Shown here one piece after another: positions 1-13,100 of a stretch of DNA of 64,000 nucleotides (positions are counted from its first letter, which is position 1; the number at the start of each line of letters is the position of its first letter). The stretch comes from Symbiodinium natans (Eukaryota > Sar > Dinophyceae > Suessiales > Symbiodiniaceae). The position numbers and the translations under genes were made by a program. The stretch covers positions 52,181 to 116,180 of the forward strand of contig CAJNDS010000543.1 of assembly GCA_905221605.1 (NCBI GenBank), written 5' to 3'. The notes under the pieces are model-generated. The model worked only from the letters and a program-made list of their open reading frames with translations, had not been told where the DNA came from and searched no databases.

Positions 1-103
1 GGGATGGTTTTTCTCTTTCTGGAGACAGGTGCGCTGGAACAGCCAATGTGCTGACAAATGTGGTGGTTACTATTAAGGGTATGGAAATCCCTGATAGTAG
101 AAG

Positions 104-313
104 TCAGTAGCTTTTCGCGTAGCGAAGACCACGGTTTGTGGTGAAGAAGGCCAAGGAGTCTTCAGTGATGAGAGGATCATGGTGAAAAGAGATTCTCTGT
201 GGGTAGTAGGTTAGCCAATGTGCTATAATTCCGTCCTGGAAGACGTTAAACCATAACATGCATTTCAAGCAGCTGGCTGCTGCCTTAATGGCAGTTTTTG
301 GCCAAAATATCTG
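104..313 (-). CDS. possible 3'-terminal exon of gene A
   Basis: After acceptor GGAGGTGCAG at 314 an open frame in the required phase 0 runs to TGA at 104 (IFWPKTAIKAAASCLKC..., then ITEDSLAFFTTNRGLRYA). Its base composition is more AT-rich than the other exons, so it may instead be intron or an old inserted copy. Not recognised. Confidence 0.2.
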   Translation of the reverse strand, partial: QIFWPKTAIKAAASCLKCMLWFNVFQDGIIAHWLTYYPQRISFHHDPLITEDSLAFFTTNRGLRYAKSY

Positions 314-767
314 CACCTCCAAGGTGTCCTAGGAAATCCTAGGACAGGGGGAGTGCGGAGCTGCAATTGGTATTGTAGAAAGGAGTTCGTGTTGGGGTTG
401 GATGGGTCAATGAACCCGGAAATCATATTTGGCTCAAGATGGCCCAGAGCCGTCCGCTTTTCGTTGAAAAGGTTGTGTCCGTGTGTTGGGTGTTGGGTCT
501 TGTGGGAGGTAGTAGTCCCGACCCTTCTCCCTTAGCCTTTCCCTCTAGGGTGGGGTTCTTCTCTTACTGGTTCGATCTGGGAAATCCATATAGGCAACTG
601 TTAAGGGTTGATTTCTTTCCCTTTTCCCCTTCGGTTGCCCCCGTACCCTAAACCCTAAACCCTAAACCAAAACCCAAAACCCAAAACCCAAAACCCAAAA
701 CCCTAAACCCTAAACCCTAAACCAAAACCCAAAACCCTAAACCCTAAACTGCCCAAGCCTGCTTCAC

Positions 768-3700
768 CTCTTGGAACAGCTTGGTGATCTGCTGCTGCTG
801 CCAGGACAGCCGCTGCGAAGCCCAGACCTGCCCGAATGTTGTAGGGTTTAGGGTTTAGGGTTTAGTTTAGGGTTTAAGGTTTAGGGTTTAGGGTTTATTC
901 TTAGTTGCTGAGTTCATAAAGCCCCCCCCCCCCCCCCAGAGTGTACGCTCTCAGTTCTATAGGGGGGGGTATAGTATCCTCAAAAGTGTAATGTGCACTC
1001 ATTCAGCTTCTAAGTATGCTTATATAGAGACCATAAGGGAATTCCATTAAAAGTAAGTATTCCGACCCCTATATTACATGGAAGCCAATCGTCTCCTATC
1101 GTCAAGGCCTACTTACTTACTCGAAAAGACTGTGCGCTTGAGGGGTACCTTGAAATTCAGCGGAACAACCCTATCACAGTTGGCAGTTCAGTGATAAGTT
1201 CGTGATTTCGAGCGTGAACTACTTACGTAAAGGATACTCAAGCATGATATCTTGCCTCCGTTCCCCACCACCCTCCCCTCACCCTAAACCCTACACAACC
1301 CCCGAACCCTGAAGCCCTCAACGTCCCTAACCCGAAACCTCAAACTACCAAGCCTCAACCCCTCCACCCCTACTTATATAACCCCAAGCTTGGGATGTTC
1401 CACCTTATACTAACAGTCCTTCATCGGGATTATCATGCGTGGTACTAGAATTCCTACTAAGGACTGTTAGTACAAGAGGGAACATCCCAACCCCCTAAAG
1501 CCCTTGGTATCCGCAGAGCCCCAAAGCCCTTAGCATAGGAACCCTAACACCTAAACTACAATAAACTACAACCCTTAGCACCCGAAAAAACCCTTTGCTA
1601 TCCAACAAAAAACCGATTCTTCTTGAAACATGTCACTGTAGGGATTGTTATTCAGCATTTTCTGGAGGGTTCTTAAGCAAACAGTCCATAGTCGCTAAGC
1701 CCTAAACCCTAAACCCTAAACCCTAAACCCTGAATCCGAAAAAATTCCCTTTGGGGGAGAGAAACCTTCAGCTCCTCCACCAGCGTCGCAGGCACCAAGC
1801 GCACCTCGAAGCTGGGCTTTGGTGGGGTTTGGGGTTTAGGGTTTGGGGTTTAGGGTTTAGGGTTTAGGGTTTGGGGTTTAGGGTTTGGGGTTTGGAGTTT
1901 AGGGTTTGGAGTTTAGGGCTTCAGAGGTTTTTGGGGCCGAGGGTTTAGGGATTTCAGGGGGGTTTAGGGGGGCTTACGGGCTTCACAGGCGAATGCTTGC
2001 AGCTCAACCCTGCAATCCCCACAGCCCTGTAGACCCTAAACCCTAAGCCTAAACCCTAAACCCTAAACCTCTCTTTCATATATAATTTAAATGTTAAGGA
2101 GTTACTGGGCAAGGTCATTTTTTTACTGGGCAAGGTCATTTTTTTTACTGGGCAAGGTCTTTTTTTACTGGGCAAGGTCATTACTGGGCAAGGTCATTTT
2201 TATAATTGGGCAAGGTCATTTTTTACTGGGCAAGGTCATTTTTACTGGGCAAGGTCATTTTTTTACTGGGCAAGGTCATTTTTTTACTGGGCAAGGTCAT
2301 TTTTTTTACTGGGCAAGGTCATTTTTTTACTGGGCAAGGTTGTTTTTTTGCTGGGCAAGGTTTTTTTTTACTGGGCAAGGTCATTTTTTACGGGCCAAGT
2401 TTTTTTACTGGGCAAGGTCATGTTCTTTACTGGGCAAGGTCGTTCCATAAGTGAAATATATTCTTAATGTTGTGGGATTCTTTGGGCGGGTGGGTGTTTT
2501 TCTGGAATAATTTCTTGCCTAGTGAATGCTTGGACTTGAGATGCTGAACCCTAACCCTAAACCCTAAACCCTAAACCCTACACCCTACACCCTAAACCCT
2601 AAACCCTACACCCTAACCTAAACCCTACACCCTAAACCCTAAACCCTAAACCCTAAACTGCCAGGCGCTGCCCGGTGGCCAGGTCGGCCCAGGCCAGTGA
2701 CACGCTGACCAGCTCGGCACTCTCCACGGCCACCTGAGGTGTTGGTTTAGGGTTTAGGGTTTGGGGTTTAGGGTTTAGGGTTTAGGGTTTAGGTTTAGGG
2801 CTTGGAGTTTAGGGTTTAGGGTTTAGGGTTTGGAGTTTAGGGTTTACAGTTTGGAGTTTAGGGTTTAGGGTTAAGTGGAGTGGGTTTGACGGGTTCGAAG
2901 TGGCCTTATGTGTATGAATACACACGTATGTGTGCATATCTATATATCTGTACATTATATATAAAGATGCATAGTGCAAAAATTCATAGCAGGAATGGGT
3001 TGAAAGTATTTTAACTTAGGCAATGAATCCCCCAAGGATAGGTAGCATAGTGAGCCGTGCGCCCTAAACAGCAGGCCCCGAAACTCTAAACCCTAAACCC
3101 TACAGTAAACCCTAAAATTTTAGTAAGTGGGGGGGGGGGACACTCAAGCCAAGTCACTGTGAATGGCTCGCCGGTGTCCAGGAACAAGGAGGTGGAGTTT
3201 ACCACCTCTCACTTCTTCGGGGTTTTAGGGTTTAGGGTTTAGGGTTTGGGGTTTACGGTTTAGGGGTAGGGTTTAGGGCTGACAGCTTCGCAGCTGTGGC
3301 CCTCATCATCACCAGCCATTCCATGATGTGCTGGAACGAAGCTATATGAGATTGATCAAGATTCTGGGTCTTATAGTAGCTTCCATGCACCGTTTCGGAT
3401 GCCGAAGGGGAGAAGTTGCAACACAGGTGCATGCTGCATGTGTCTCGATGCTTCTGCCAACAAAACCACTTGCAACAGAACCCAGGAAGGCAACTAGGTT
3501 CTTACCCTAAACCCTCAAGCCTGCGTACCCTAACCTAAGGGACACCCCTTTTTTAAGTCTGCTATAGGGCTTATGAGGGGTCGCAACCAGGCGAAGACGC
3601 TTGCCAGTTGGGGTCTCCTACAGGCAAGCTCAACTGGGTGTACCACGAGCCCTCCATTACGCTAAACTGCTTTTGCTTACGAACCACCCCCAATTGTTCC

Positions 3701-4293
3701 TTATAGGGTAATATAAGGATTATCGTGTTCTAGTGTTTTGGGAAGCTGTGAAGGCACAAATATATGCTACATGGGTGAACGGACCTTTAGCGATAGAAAT
3801 ACCTGTCAGCACACCCAGGTACCAAGGCAAACTATCCTTCTCTGTTCATGGGTAGTTAGAAGTAGGGTTAGAAGAATCTTAATTATGCTTGTCACCCCAT
3901 TTAGGGTACGCACTTATAACCCTATTTAGAAAACTACCCATGAACCTAGCTTTCAATTGTGGGAGGGTTATATAGATATATATGTGTATATATATCTATA
4001 TGTGTGTATATATATGTATATATATATGTATATATATATGTATATATATATACATGTATATATATATACATATTACAACTTTTTACTTACCACAAATGGT
4101 TTAAGGGTTACCTACTCAGCTACTTAGATCACCCTGAACTGACCTCTCAGCAATCTCCGACATGATTTGGCCTGCCCAGGCAGGAGGCTGCCAGCATCTT
4201 AGCCGCCGTGTTCGCAACACGCACAAAATCATCTGATTATATACGTAACGCCAGAGAATGTGTAGATACATATATATATATACATATATACAT

Positions 4294-4326
<33 letters not shown>

Positions 4327-7300
4327 CATGCATCGGTATATATTACCAGATGATTTCTGCACCACAACCAGAGACGTTGAAGCTGATTTGCTGGCTGCTT
4401 TCGGGCCTAGGACTTCAGGCTCAAGTAGTGCTGAGGCCGCTTTGCGGCCTTATCTTAAAACGACGCTATCCATGGCGAAACCGTGGCCCCGGTAGTCTGA
4501 GCCTTCAAACCCTAAAACCCCCGAGCCCAAAACGACCGCAAGTGAACCAGTGGAAAGGTGAAAGGCCGATGGCGCACGGTTTAGCGTCTATCGGGTTAGG
4601 GTTTAGGGTGTATTGGTTTAATGGGGTTACAGGGATAGGGTTCCCGGTTCCCTAAACCCTGGGGTCATGGGGTTTGGAGTAGTTGAAGGGGCAAGTTTCC
4701 AAGCCACGGGCTGTGCATCGAAGCCAAGGACCTCTTCTTAGGGTTTAGGGTTTAGGGTTTAGGGTTTAGGGTTTAGGGTTTAGGGTTTGGGTTTTTTGTT
4801 TTTACGGCTGCCGTGCGCTTCCGACTGTCTTGCAAGAAATCTTAAAAAGCTCTGGGTTGCGCGTTGGCGCAGTCTCCAAGCACACACGAAACTGAGGGGA
4901 GCGTTGTAGCAATTGTTTTACTCTGGGTTTAGGGTTTAGGGATTAGGGTTTTTTCAATGACAAATGCTCGCTACATTGTTATGAAGGGTTTGGGGTTTAG
5001 GGACCTCAGGGTTTGGAGTGTTTAGGTTTAGGGTTCAGGGTTTGGAGTATAGGCTTGAAGGGCCATCAGCTGTAGCTGTACTGTTACTGCTTCTCCTAGT
5101 ATGTTTCTTTGTTGGCTGTTAGGCTAGACCCAGGAGTCGCCTAGAAATAAAAGGGCACTCTTTTTGGTTTTAAGGGGATGATACGGGAACCCCAATCCTA
5201 AGAAAAGGAAATAGGGTGTTACACTTCGAATGCTTCTAGCAATAGCGTCGCATCATGGGTGTGTGCGGGCGCAAGTCTTGGGGCAGCTACCGCCAAAACC
5301 CTGAATCCGGATAAGCTAACCCTGAACCCCGAAACCAACCGACACTCGTGGTCTTTGTTGAACTCAAACTTTCGTGGGCTTAATGCTTTTAGGGCTGATT
5401 GGGCTGATTGTAGGGTTTACCGTTTAGTTTTACAGCTTGTTTACCTCGTCGCCTGGTGGAAGGGTTAGGGTCCCTAACCCTAAACCCTAAACCCTAAACC
5501 CTAAACCCTAAACCCTAAACCCTAAACCCTAAACCCTAAACCCTAAACCCTAACCCTAAACCCTAAAGCCCAAACCCTAAACCCTAAACCCTACTCCACT
5601 ATGAGCCGATCCCGCGCATCAGTCCCTCGACCCTCGACTGATGCAAGCCCCGCTCTGCCTTGTGGAGCGGGCACGGGTCAGCTTCGGAGCGTCCTGAAGA
5701 AGATTTAGGGTTTAGGGTTTAGGGTTTAGGGCTTAGGGTTTAGGGTTTAGGTTTTAGGGTTTAGGGTTTAGGGTTTAGGGTTTAGGGGTTTAGGGTTTAG
5801 GGTTCTGTGCTGTGGTTACCCACAAGGGTCCATGTACCCATAGAGCATGCACGTGGGCCTCAAAAGGGGTTCCTATGCAGTAGCTGTAGGGCCCGAAATA
5901 TGTAACTATATGGGTATGTGGGCCCTTAGGATTGCTTCATAGTAATTATGAATACTCGTTGATATTAAGAAACCCTACTTGTATCAAAGTTATCCTCACT
6001 GTAGTATAACACGTCATTCTTGTCAGGAGTTACTACTGAGTAGTCGTCATCGTCGTTGTTGTCGTCGTCGTGGCCGTAGTGCTGGTGGTGAGAGGAGCAT
6101 GCTTGACTCTTGTTTGGCGCTTCTTATGATTAGGATTTCCAGCTGGCACAAGGCAGAAGGAGCAAGCTTTGATTGTTGGGCGGGTCTCTTCCGGCCGATC
6201 CTGTCGCAAGCACCCAGCATGTTTTTGGAGGTTGCAAGGTTTAGGGCTGCATAATCACTAAACCAGCCCTAAACTTTGAAACCGCCCATAACCCTAAACC
6301 CTAAACCCTAAACCCTAAACCCTAAACCCTAAACCCTAAACCCTAAACCCTAAAGCCTAAACCCTAAACCCTAAACCCTAAACCCCAACCAACCGGCCAA
6401 AAGGCTTCAGGGTGCGTGATTTCGCGGATCTTGGACTGTGGATGGTTGGCCTTCCTTCTGTGGGCTTCGTAGGAATCCAGGGCTCTAGTCCTCCTAGTTC
6501 TTAGCAGGAAATCCCAATATCATCCCTTGGATATAAGGCACCGAATTTCCCAAACTCCGGACTAGTAACTAGAAAGTTGTGCTCTAGCTAGGACTTTTCG
6601 TGGAATGCAAGGACGGCGACAGGTTTTGCACAAGGGGGCTCCTAAACCCTAAACCCTAAACCCTACACCCTAAACCCTAAACCCTAAACCCCTAACCCTA
6701 AACCCCTAACCCCTAAACCCTAAACCCTAAACCCTAAACCCTGTGAATCTGGCTCATCAGCCTGTCCTTGGATGGCACGGTATTCGTGCTCTCCGTGGCC
6801 GCACGAAGTCGACGGGCCTGCAAGATTTTGGGAAAGGGTCGTGGTTTTAGATGTAGTGCCCTGAACCCTAAACCCTAAACCCTAAACCCTAAACCCTACA
6901 CTCTCAAGCCTAACCCTAAACCTGTGTGTTTGACTCCAATTTAGGAGGGTCCAGGCTGGAAGTGACAATTCCGACGCTTCCAGCATTTATCTTATCGTCA
7001 TTGCGCTGCTCAGTCTCTTTGCAGGCCGCATAAGCCCCAACAAAGTGTACATGTTCAGTCCCATAGGGGATTGCAGCATCCCAAAAAGTGTAAAGTGTAC
7101 TCACTCAACTACTCAGACTTGAGAACAGCTGGTCTTGAACTTGAGCTCGCAAAAGCCCTACAAAACAAAAACGACGCACGATGCCCTTACTCCGAAGACA
7201 CCCGGAGCCCGCACGGGTTTGGGGGGTTTGGGGTTTAGGGCCTTTTGGGGTTTAGGGTTTAGGGTTTGGGGAGTGGGGGATGCTGTCCTTAGAATGAGAG

Positions 7301-10155
7301 CCACCGGCATGAGAAACCTGACCATATCTTCTCAAACAAAAGCGCATTCAAGAGAAAAGAAGTCCCATCAACAACAACGGCAAACCTGCAAACCCAAGCA
7401 CCCCTGATTTTAATGAGGGCCGAAGAGGACGACAAAGAACATCAGCTGCTGACCTCTCCAGTCATCAGCACCTTGCATACGCAGCAGAAGAAGCAGGATA
7501 GGGTGAAGGAGGTTCAAAACCCTAAACCCTAAACCCTAAACCCTAAACCCTAAACCATGGTTTTGCAGGGTTCAGGATTCTAAACCCTCAACTCTAAGGT
7601 GGCTGGGGGTTCGGGAAGCGCTAAGCGGTTTGCACGGCTTCGGCATCCATTTACTTAATGATACTGCACCTCCTCTCTAAACTCTGGGTTTAGGGTTTAG
7701 TTTAGGGTTTAAGAGTTTAGGGTTTAGGGTTCGGGTTTAGACACAGCCAGGCCTACTGCCACGAAGACGGGTTTAGGGCTTGTTCAGGGTGCCCTTAATC
7801 CGACACAGCGAGTTCAAACGACAACAGTGCTGCAGCGTCCTAAAACAAAGCGCCAATACCCAAACTCTAAACCTGCAAACCTCACCCAGTCCGTTAAACT
7901 TAAAAACCCTTCTGATCCCTACAAGGCCTGCAATCCTTGTACCCACCGTAATCCCTGTAGTCCCTGCAACCTCTACAACCCCGAACCCTACACCAAAAAC
8001 TCCAAACTCCCAATAAACCCTAAACCCCAAACCCCAAACCCTAAACCCAACAGCAATCGGCCTCTAGGTGGCTCTGCGCACCGCGCGTGTCGCCCTCCCA
8101 GCAAAGAACCTCGCCACGCCTGGGCCGGCTGACGGCGAGGGTTTAGGGTTTAACTAGGGCTTGGGTTTGGGGTTTAGGGTTTAGGGTTTAGGGCTTAGGG
8201 TTTAGGGCTTAGGGTTTGGGAGGGTTTAGGAGGGTTTAGAAAGGTTTAAAGTTTAGGGTTTATGGAAAGCCGTACCCAAACCTATGGATTCCCTACTGTC
8301 CGTACAGGGAGCGCAACAGGGAACCCCTGCGAACTCATGGGGGGTTGGGTTCCCTAGGTAAGCGTCAGGGTTTAGGGCTTAGGGTTTTAGGGAACATGTT
8401 TCTGATGTTGTGGAACCCGATGGGTGGGGCGGAAATTCCCCTCTTGACACGCGGCTGAAACCCGTGAATGCTTTCACATGCGATGCACAGACCTACACCA
8501 CTAAAAACCCAAAAAATCGGGATCTTCCCCCTTATACTAACAGTCCTTAATAGGGAGAATAGTAGGGGATACTATAATCCCTGTGAAGGATTATTAAAAT
8601 ATAACGGGAACACCCCTGAAACCCCAAAAAAGCGTCGCCTGTACATCCTGGATCTCGATGCCATGGCAAGCTGCTGGAGCCTGGGATCACTTCTGGGTTA
8701 AGGTTTAGGGTTTAGGGTTTAGGGTTTGGGGTTTAGGGTTTAGGGTTTAGGGTTTAGGGTTTAGGGTTTAGGGTTTAGGGTTTGGGGTTTAGGGTTTAGG
8801 GTAAGTTTAGGGTTTAGGGTTCAGGGTTTAGGGTTTCGCTTTCTGGTGTGAATAGGTTGCTGGGCCCTCAAGCTGAGTGAACAGAGCTACATCTATCCGC
8901 GCATACAGGGGGGGGCATTTTCGGCAATCCCCACGTGGCGAATGAATAGAGCTGCGACTATCGAAGCCTACATACTCTTAAGAACCCCAAGCCTAACTTT
9001 TTCGTGGGCTATGAAGAATAGAAGATCCCTGATCGGATTCTGAAAAAACGTACAACAAAGTAGGCTTGAGGTTCTTAAGGTAGGGAACTGATGAACCCTA
9101 AAGCCTAAACAGGGAATCTTATAGGGATCCCCTTGAACACATTCCATCAGCTCGCGCTAAACCCATAAAACCCCCAAACCCCTAAAACCCAAAACCTGTG
9201 AAGTTTGGCTTAGTGTTGACGGTTTTGGCTTTGGAGCTGTCGATAAGAACTTGCGGTTTGAAGACCTTTGGCCTAAACCCCCAAGCATGTCCCGCCCAGC
9301 CACTTGTCCTCATCCAGCGAACGCAGATGACCTGCAGCAGCAGCTTAGCAAAGCCCACTTGTTCTCACCACCCCCGGACCCTCGGTGTGGCGTTGCTAGG
9401 ATTTCGTAGATTTTCAAGCAATTAGTATTCTCCTCGTTCCGATTGCATTTTGTCCCACTTGCTGTCCTGCAACTAGTGGTGAATGGGCCAAAACCCTAAA
9501 GCCTCTGAACCCTTATTCCTAAACCCTGAACCCTATAAACCCTAAGCACTAAACCCTCACTCCATGTTCAGAGTGAGCTCTCAGGTTCGCGCAACGTCAA
9601 CATCAGCAAAAGTTCAACAAAATGCGTCCAAAACCCAAACGTCACAGCCACGAAGCCCAGGACCCTCAGACCCCGAACCACCAACACTACCTTACACCCA
9701 AAGATTCCACCCCCCCTCCACAAAAAAGAAAGCACACACACACACACACACCACAAACAACCAGCAAATACTGATATAATCAATATACATAACATATCTA
9801 CATACATATAAATACATACATCTATATATACATACACACTTTTTTTATACAACCAAAAACTCCCAACGAGAGCAGCACCGACTCGAGCGGCCTAGCGCCA
9901 TGAGCAGGTTCTCCGCGCGCTCAGCATGTCTGCTACTGAGCTCGCGCTTCACGGCTCGCCTGTGCTCAAAGGTTTAGGGCCACAGGGCTCTGGCGTTGAC
10001 CGGGTTTCGGGTTTAGGGTGTGTGGGTTTAGGGATTCGGGTTCAGGGATGTTTAGGGAGGCGCTTGAGCGTGTGACGCTTTTGTTGGGCTCTCGCTCTCT
10101 CTTTCTCTCTTGCTCTCTTTCTCTCTTTCTCTTCTTCTCTTTCTCTCTTTCTGTC

Positions 10156-10186
<31 letters not shown>

Positions 10187-13100
10187 GGCCCGGAATGCCA
10201 GCTCTCACCGACAATTTCGTCCATACTGTCTGGATTGGGGTTGGGACGTGGCGTACCGCGTTTAGATCAGACTCACACAAATCTCAACTCAGGAAATGGG
10301 CCGACTCTGGGGGATAAACGAACCTAAAAGGGTTTATGGTTCATATACCTCGATAGGATTATAGGATTTTGGGGTACATGACTAGTACATGACCCCATTT
10401 TGGGCTTCGTTAGTCCCCCAGAAACCTGAAGGTGAATCTCTCCCATTCTGCGTGGCTGTTGTCCGAGTGGCTCTCAGAGCTCTCGCAATAGAATTCGGTG
10501 CCAAAAAACTGCAGAAAGCTAGAACCTATATCTGCCTGTTTATGTCTTCATAAGCGAACCTGGCACCCCCAAAAAGGGGGACAAGAGTACTAGGCTTCCT
10601 AGAAATACTGGGCACACCCGGAACAACCACCATCGAACAGAAACATTCTCATCAAGGGACTCAAGGAGGGATCCTGAAAAGGGATCTTAGGGGTTATTTA
10701 GGGGCTACCTAGGTATATAGGGACGAGGTATAACGAGGGTTATCTAGGGGAACAAGATTAAGTGTCCCTTCTAGGGGTCCCTCCTTGTACCCCTGAATGC
10801 TCTGCAAAACCCTGAACCCTAAACCCTAAACACTAGAACCCTGGCTACCCCTTCCCAGTCCCGCCCTCGACCCCGCACCCACCCGGTGGATACCCCCTTC
10901 CCACAAAAACAAGAGAGAGAGAGAGAGAGAGAGAGGGAGAGGGTTTAGGGTGATAATATATATATATATACACACATGTATACAGAGGCAAGAAAACACA
11001 AAACGGGTGCCGAGTGTCTTCAAGCTGGCCACGCTCAGCGCCTCAGCCGGAGGCTGAAAGGGGGAGGGGGGAAGAAAGGGATGTGAGATGATGTGAGGGT
11101 TGAGGGTTACAGAGGGTTTTGGGACTCGAAGGTTGAGTGATGTGGGACCTAAGGGCCCCCAAAGCTGCTCCCTAAACCATAAACCCTAAACCCTAAACCC
11201 TAAACCCTAAACCCTAAACCCTCCCACTCCTCCAATGCAGCCCGGGCACCAAGACCTCGCAGCCTTCGCCGGCCAGGGCGGTCCACTTGTGGGGCTGGCC
11301 AGCCTTAGGGTTTAGGGTTTAGGGTTTAGGGTTTAGGGTTTAGGGTTTAGGGTTTAGGGTTTAGGGTTTAGGGTTTAGGGTTTAGGGTTTAGGGTTTAGG
11401 GTTTAGGGTTTAGGGTTCAGGGTTCAGGGTTCAGGGTTTAGGGTTTGGAGGCTTACGAGGTTCCTAGGTTCTCTTGCAGAGGGTCGAGCGTTAGGGAAAG
11501 GCTAGTCGGTTGGAGTTTGGGGTTTCGGGCTTGGTTTTGGGGATGGCACTTTTTTGGGGCGTGATCTTTCGTCGCCGCTGTGTCGACTGCCCCCCACAGC
11601 CTAGACCAAGCCCACTGTAACACCCGGAAACCAAAACCCCAAACCAGAAGTCTTTAAGCCTTTACAGGTTCCGTTCCAAACCTCACGCGCACCACGCGCA
11701 TCACCCACTTCTCCTAAGGCAAGCCAAAACCCCAACTTCGCCAATAAAAAAGAAAACGCTAAAACCCAGATGATGCCACTGATGGGCTTGCCTGAAATTA
11801 CCCCCAAGCTGGCCAGCTGATGCTCACTAAGCAACCCTGCGCTCATAAACCACAAGTCCCTTTGACCCGAACCCCTCATGCAACCTTAAAAACCCTAAAC
11901 CCCTAAAACCCTAAAACCCCAAAACCCCAAAACCCTAAAACCCCAAAACCTCAAAACCCCAAAACCCTAAAACCCCAAAACCCCAAAAACCTCAAAACCC
12001 CAAAACCCCAAAACCCTAAAACCCCAAAACCCCAAAACCCTAAAACCCCAAAACCCTAAAACCCCTAAACCCCGTAAACCCTAAACCCTAAAACCCTAAA
12101 ACCCTAAGCCGCACAATCCGGAAACTCGAAATCAAAGGCCGCCCAAGGGGCGAGGCACGCGACCGCCCCGATGACGTCACCCGGCCCCGCGACTTCCTCT
12201 TCGAACCCTAAGCCCTAAACCCTAAACCCTAAACCCTAAGCCCTAAACCCTAAACCCTAAAACCTTTCTAGGGTTTAGGGCTTAAAGTAGGAGGTTATAG
12301 TTTATAGCATGAAGCGCAGAGCAATCGAATGCACGCCCGCATCACGACTGGAGAAATAAAAACAAAATACTTGTGAGCAAGTCGGGCCCCTAAACCCTGA
12401 ACCCTGAACCCTAAACCCTAAACCCTAAACCCTAAACCCTAAGGGCTTAGGGGGCTGGGGGTTGGCTACCAAAGGCTTTCTTGAGGTCTGGTATGAAGTT
12501 AGCTTCTAATAACTTCCCCTGTTGCAGCTTCAAGTTTGGGCAGAAGTCTACTAATTTGTTTAAGAGCCCCCCCAAAAAAAGCACAGCATGTTTCCTTATG
12601 TGAGCAAGTAAGGGATTCTCATATGTCCAGTATTTGTGGGGTTCTTAAGCGAACAAAGTAGTAGTTGGGGGGGTTGATCTAACTCGTGGGCTCCGTCAAC
12701 CTTGAACGTATCAGGAAAGGAGAACATAGAGACTATACATGAAACTCAATTTTTGGGCCCAACAATTCGTGCCAAACCCCACCCCATAACCCTAAGTAAG
12801 CCCTAAACCCCAAACCCATTGCTGCTTCAGAATTTTGGCTGAGCGTTTAAGGCTTTCGGGCTCCTCTCCTTTCACTCCACGCCTGAAACAGAGTCTAAGG
12901 GTAATTAAATGGTCCCTTCATATGGGCCCCGAAAAGGTACCCTTTATATACCCTGTCCAAATTAAGGGCCCATACATCAGAACCCTTTAAGGGAGGTAAG
13001 GGACCAGACTAATGGCCCATGGAACTACCCGTAGACAGAAGCCTCTACCGGAACCCAAGACAGCTTTCTTTCCCCATTTCCTTGGCTACTTCCATTTCTC

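Noticed and set aside
2091-2454. Trp/Phe-rich ORFs with YWARSFF repeats
   Set aside because: Produced by the GGGCAAGGTC minisatellite; no independent coding signal.
3270-3345. Plus-strand ADSFAAVALIITSHSM, resembling an ABC-transporter H-loop strand
   Set aside because: A short match without supporting splice sites or neighbouring exons on that strand.
3959-4495. ORFs rich in Tyr-Ile repeats
   Set aside because: TA microsatellite translations; only the 4369-4412 and 4133-4197 segments show exon-like borders.
6384-6475. Plus-strand reading with a GTPase P-loop-like VGLPSVGF and a usable acceptor
   Set aside because: It lacks the GKS/T of a real P-loop, and the minus-strand reading (KIREITHPEAFWPVG) is better and phase-matched to its neighbours.
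10042-10280. Arg-Glu repeat ORFs
   Set aside because: Translations of the CT/CTTT pyrimidine tract.
11884-12110. Ciliate origin suggested by TTTTGGGG-type repeats
   Set aside because: These octamers grade into the local heptamer; the carbonic anhydrase family, GC donors and codon use fit a dinoflagellate.
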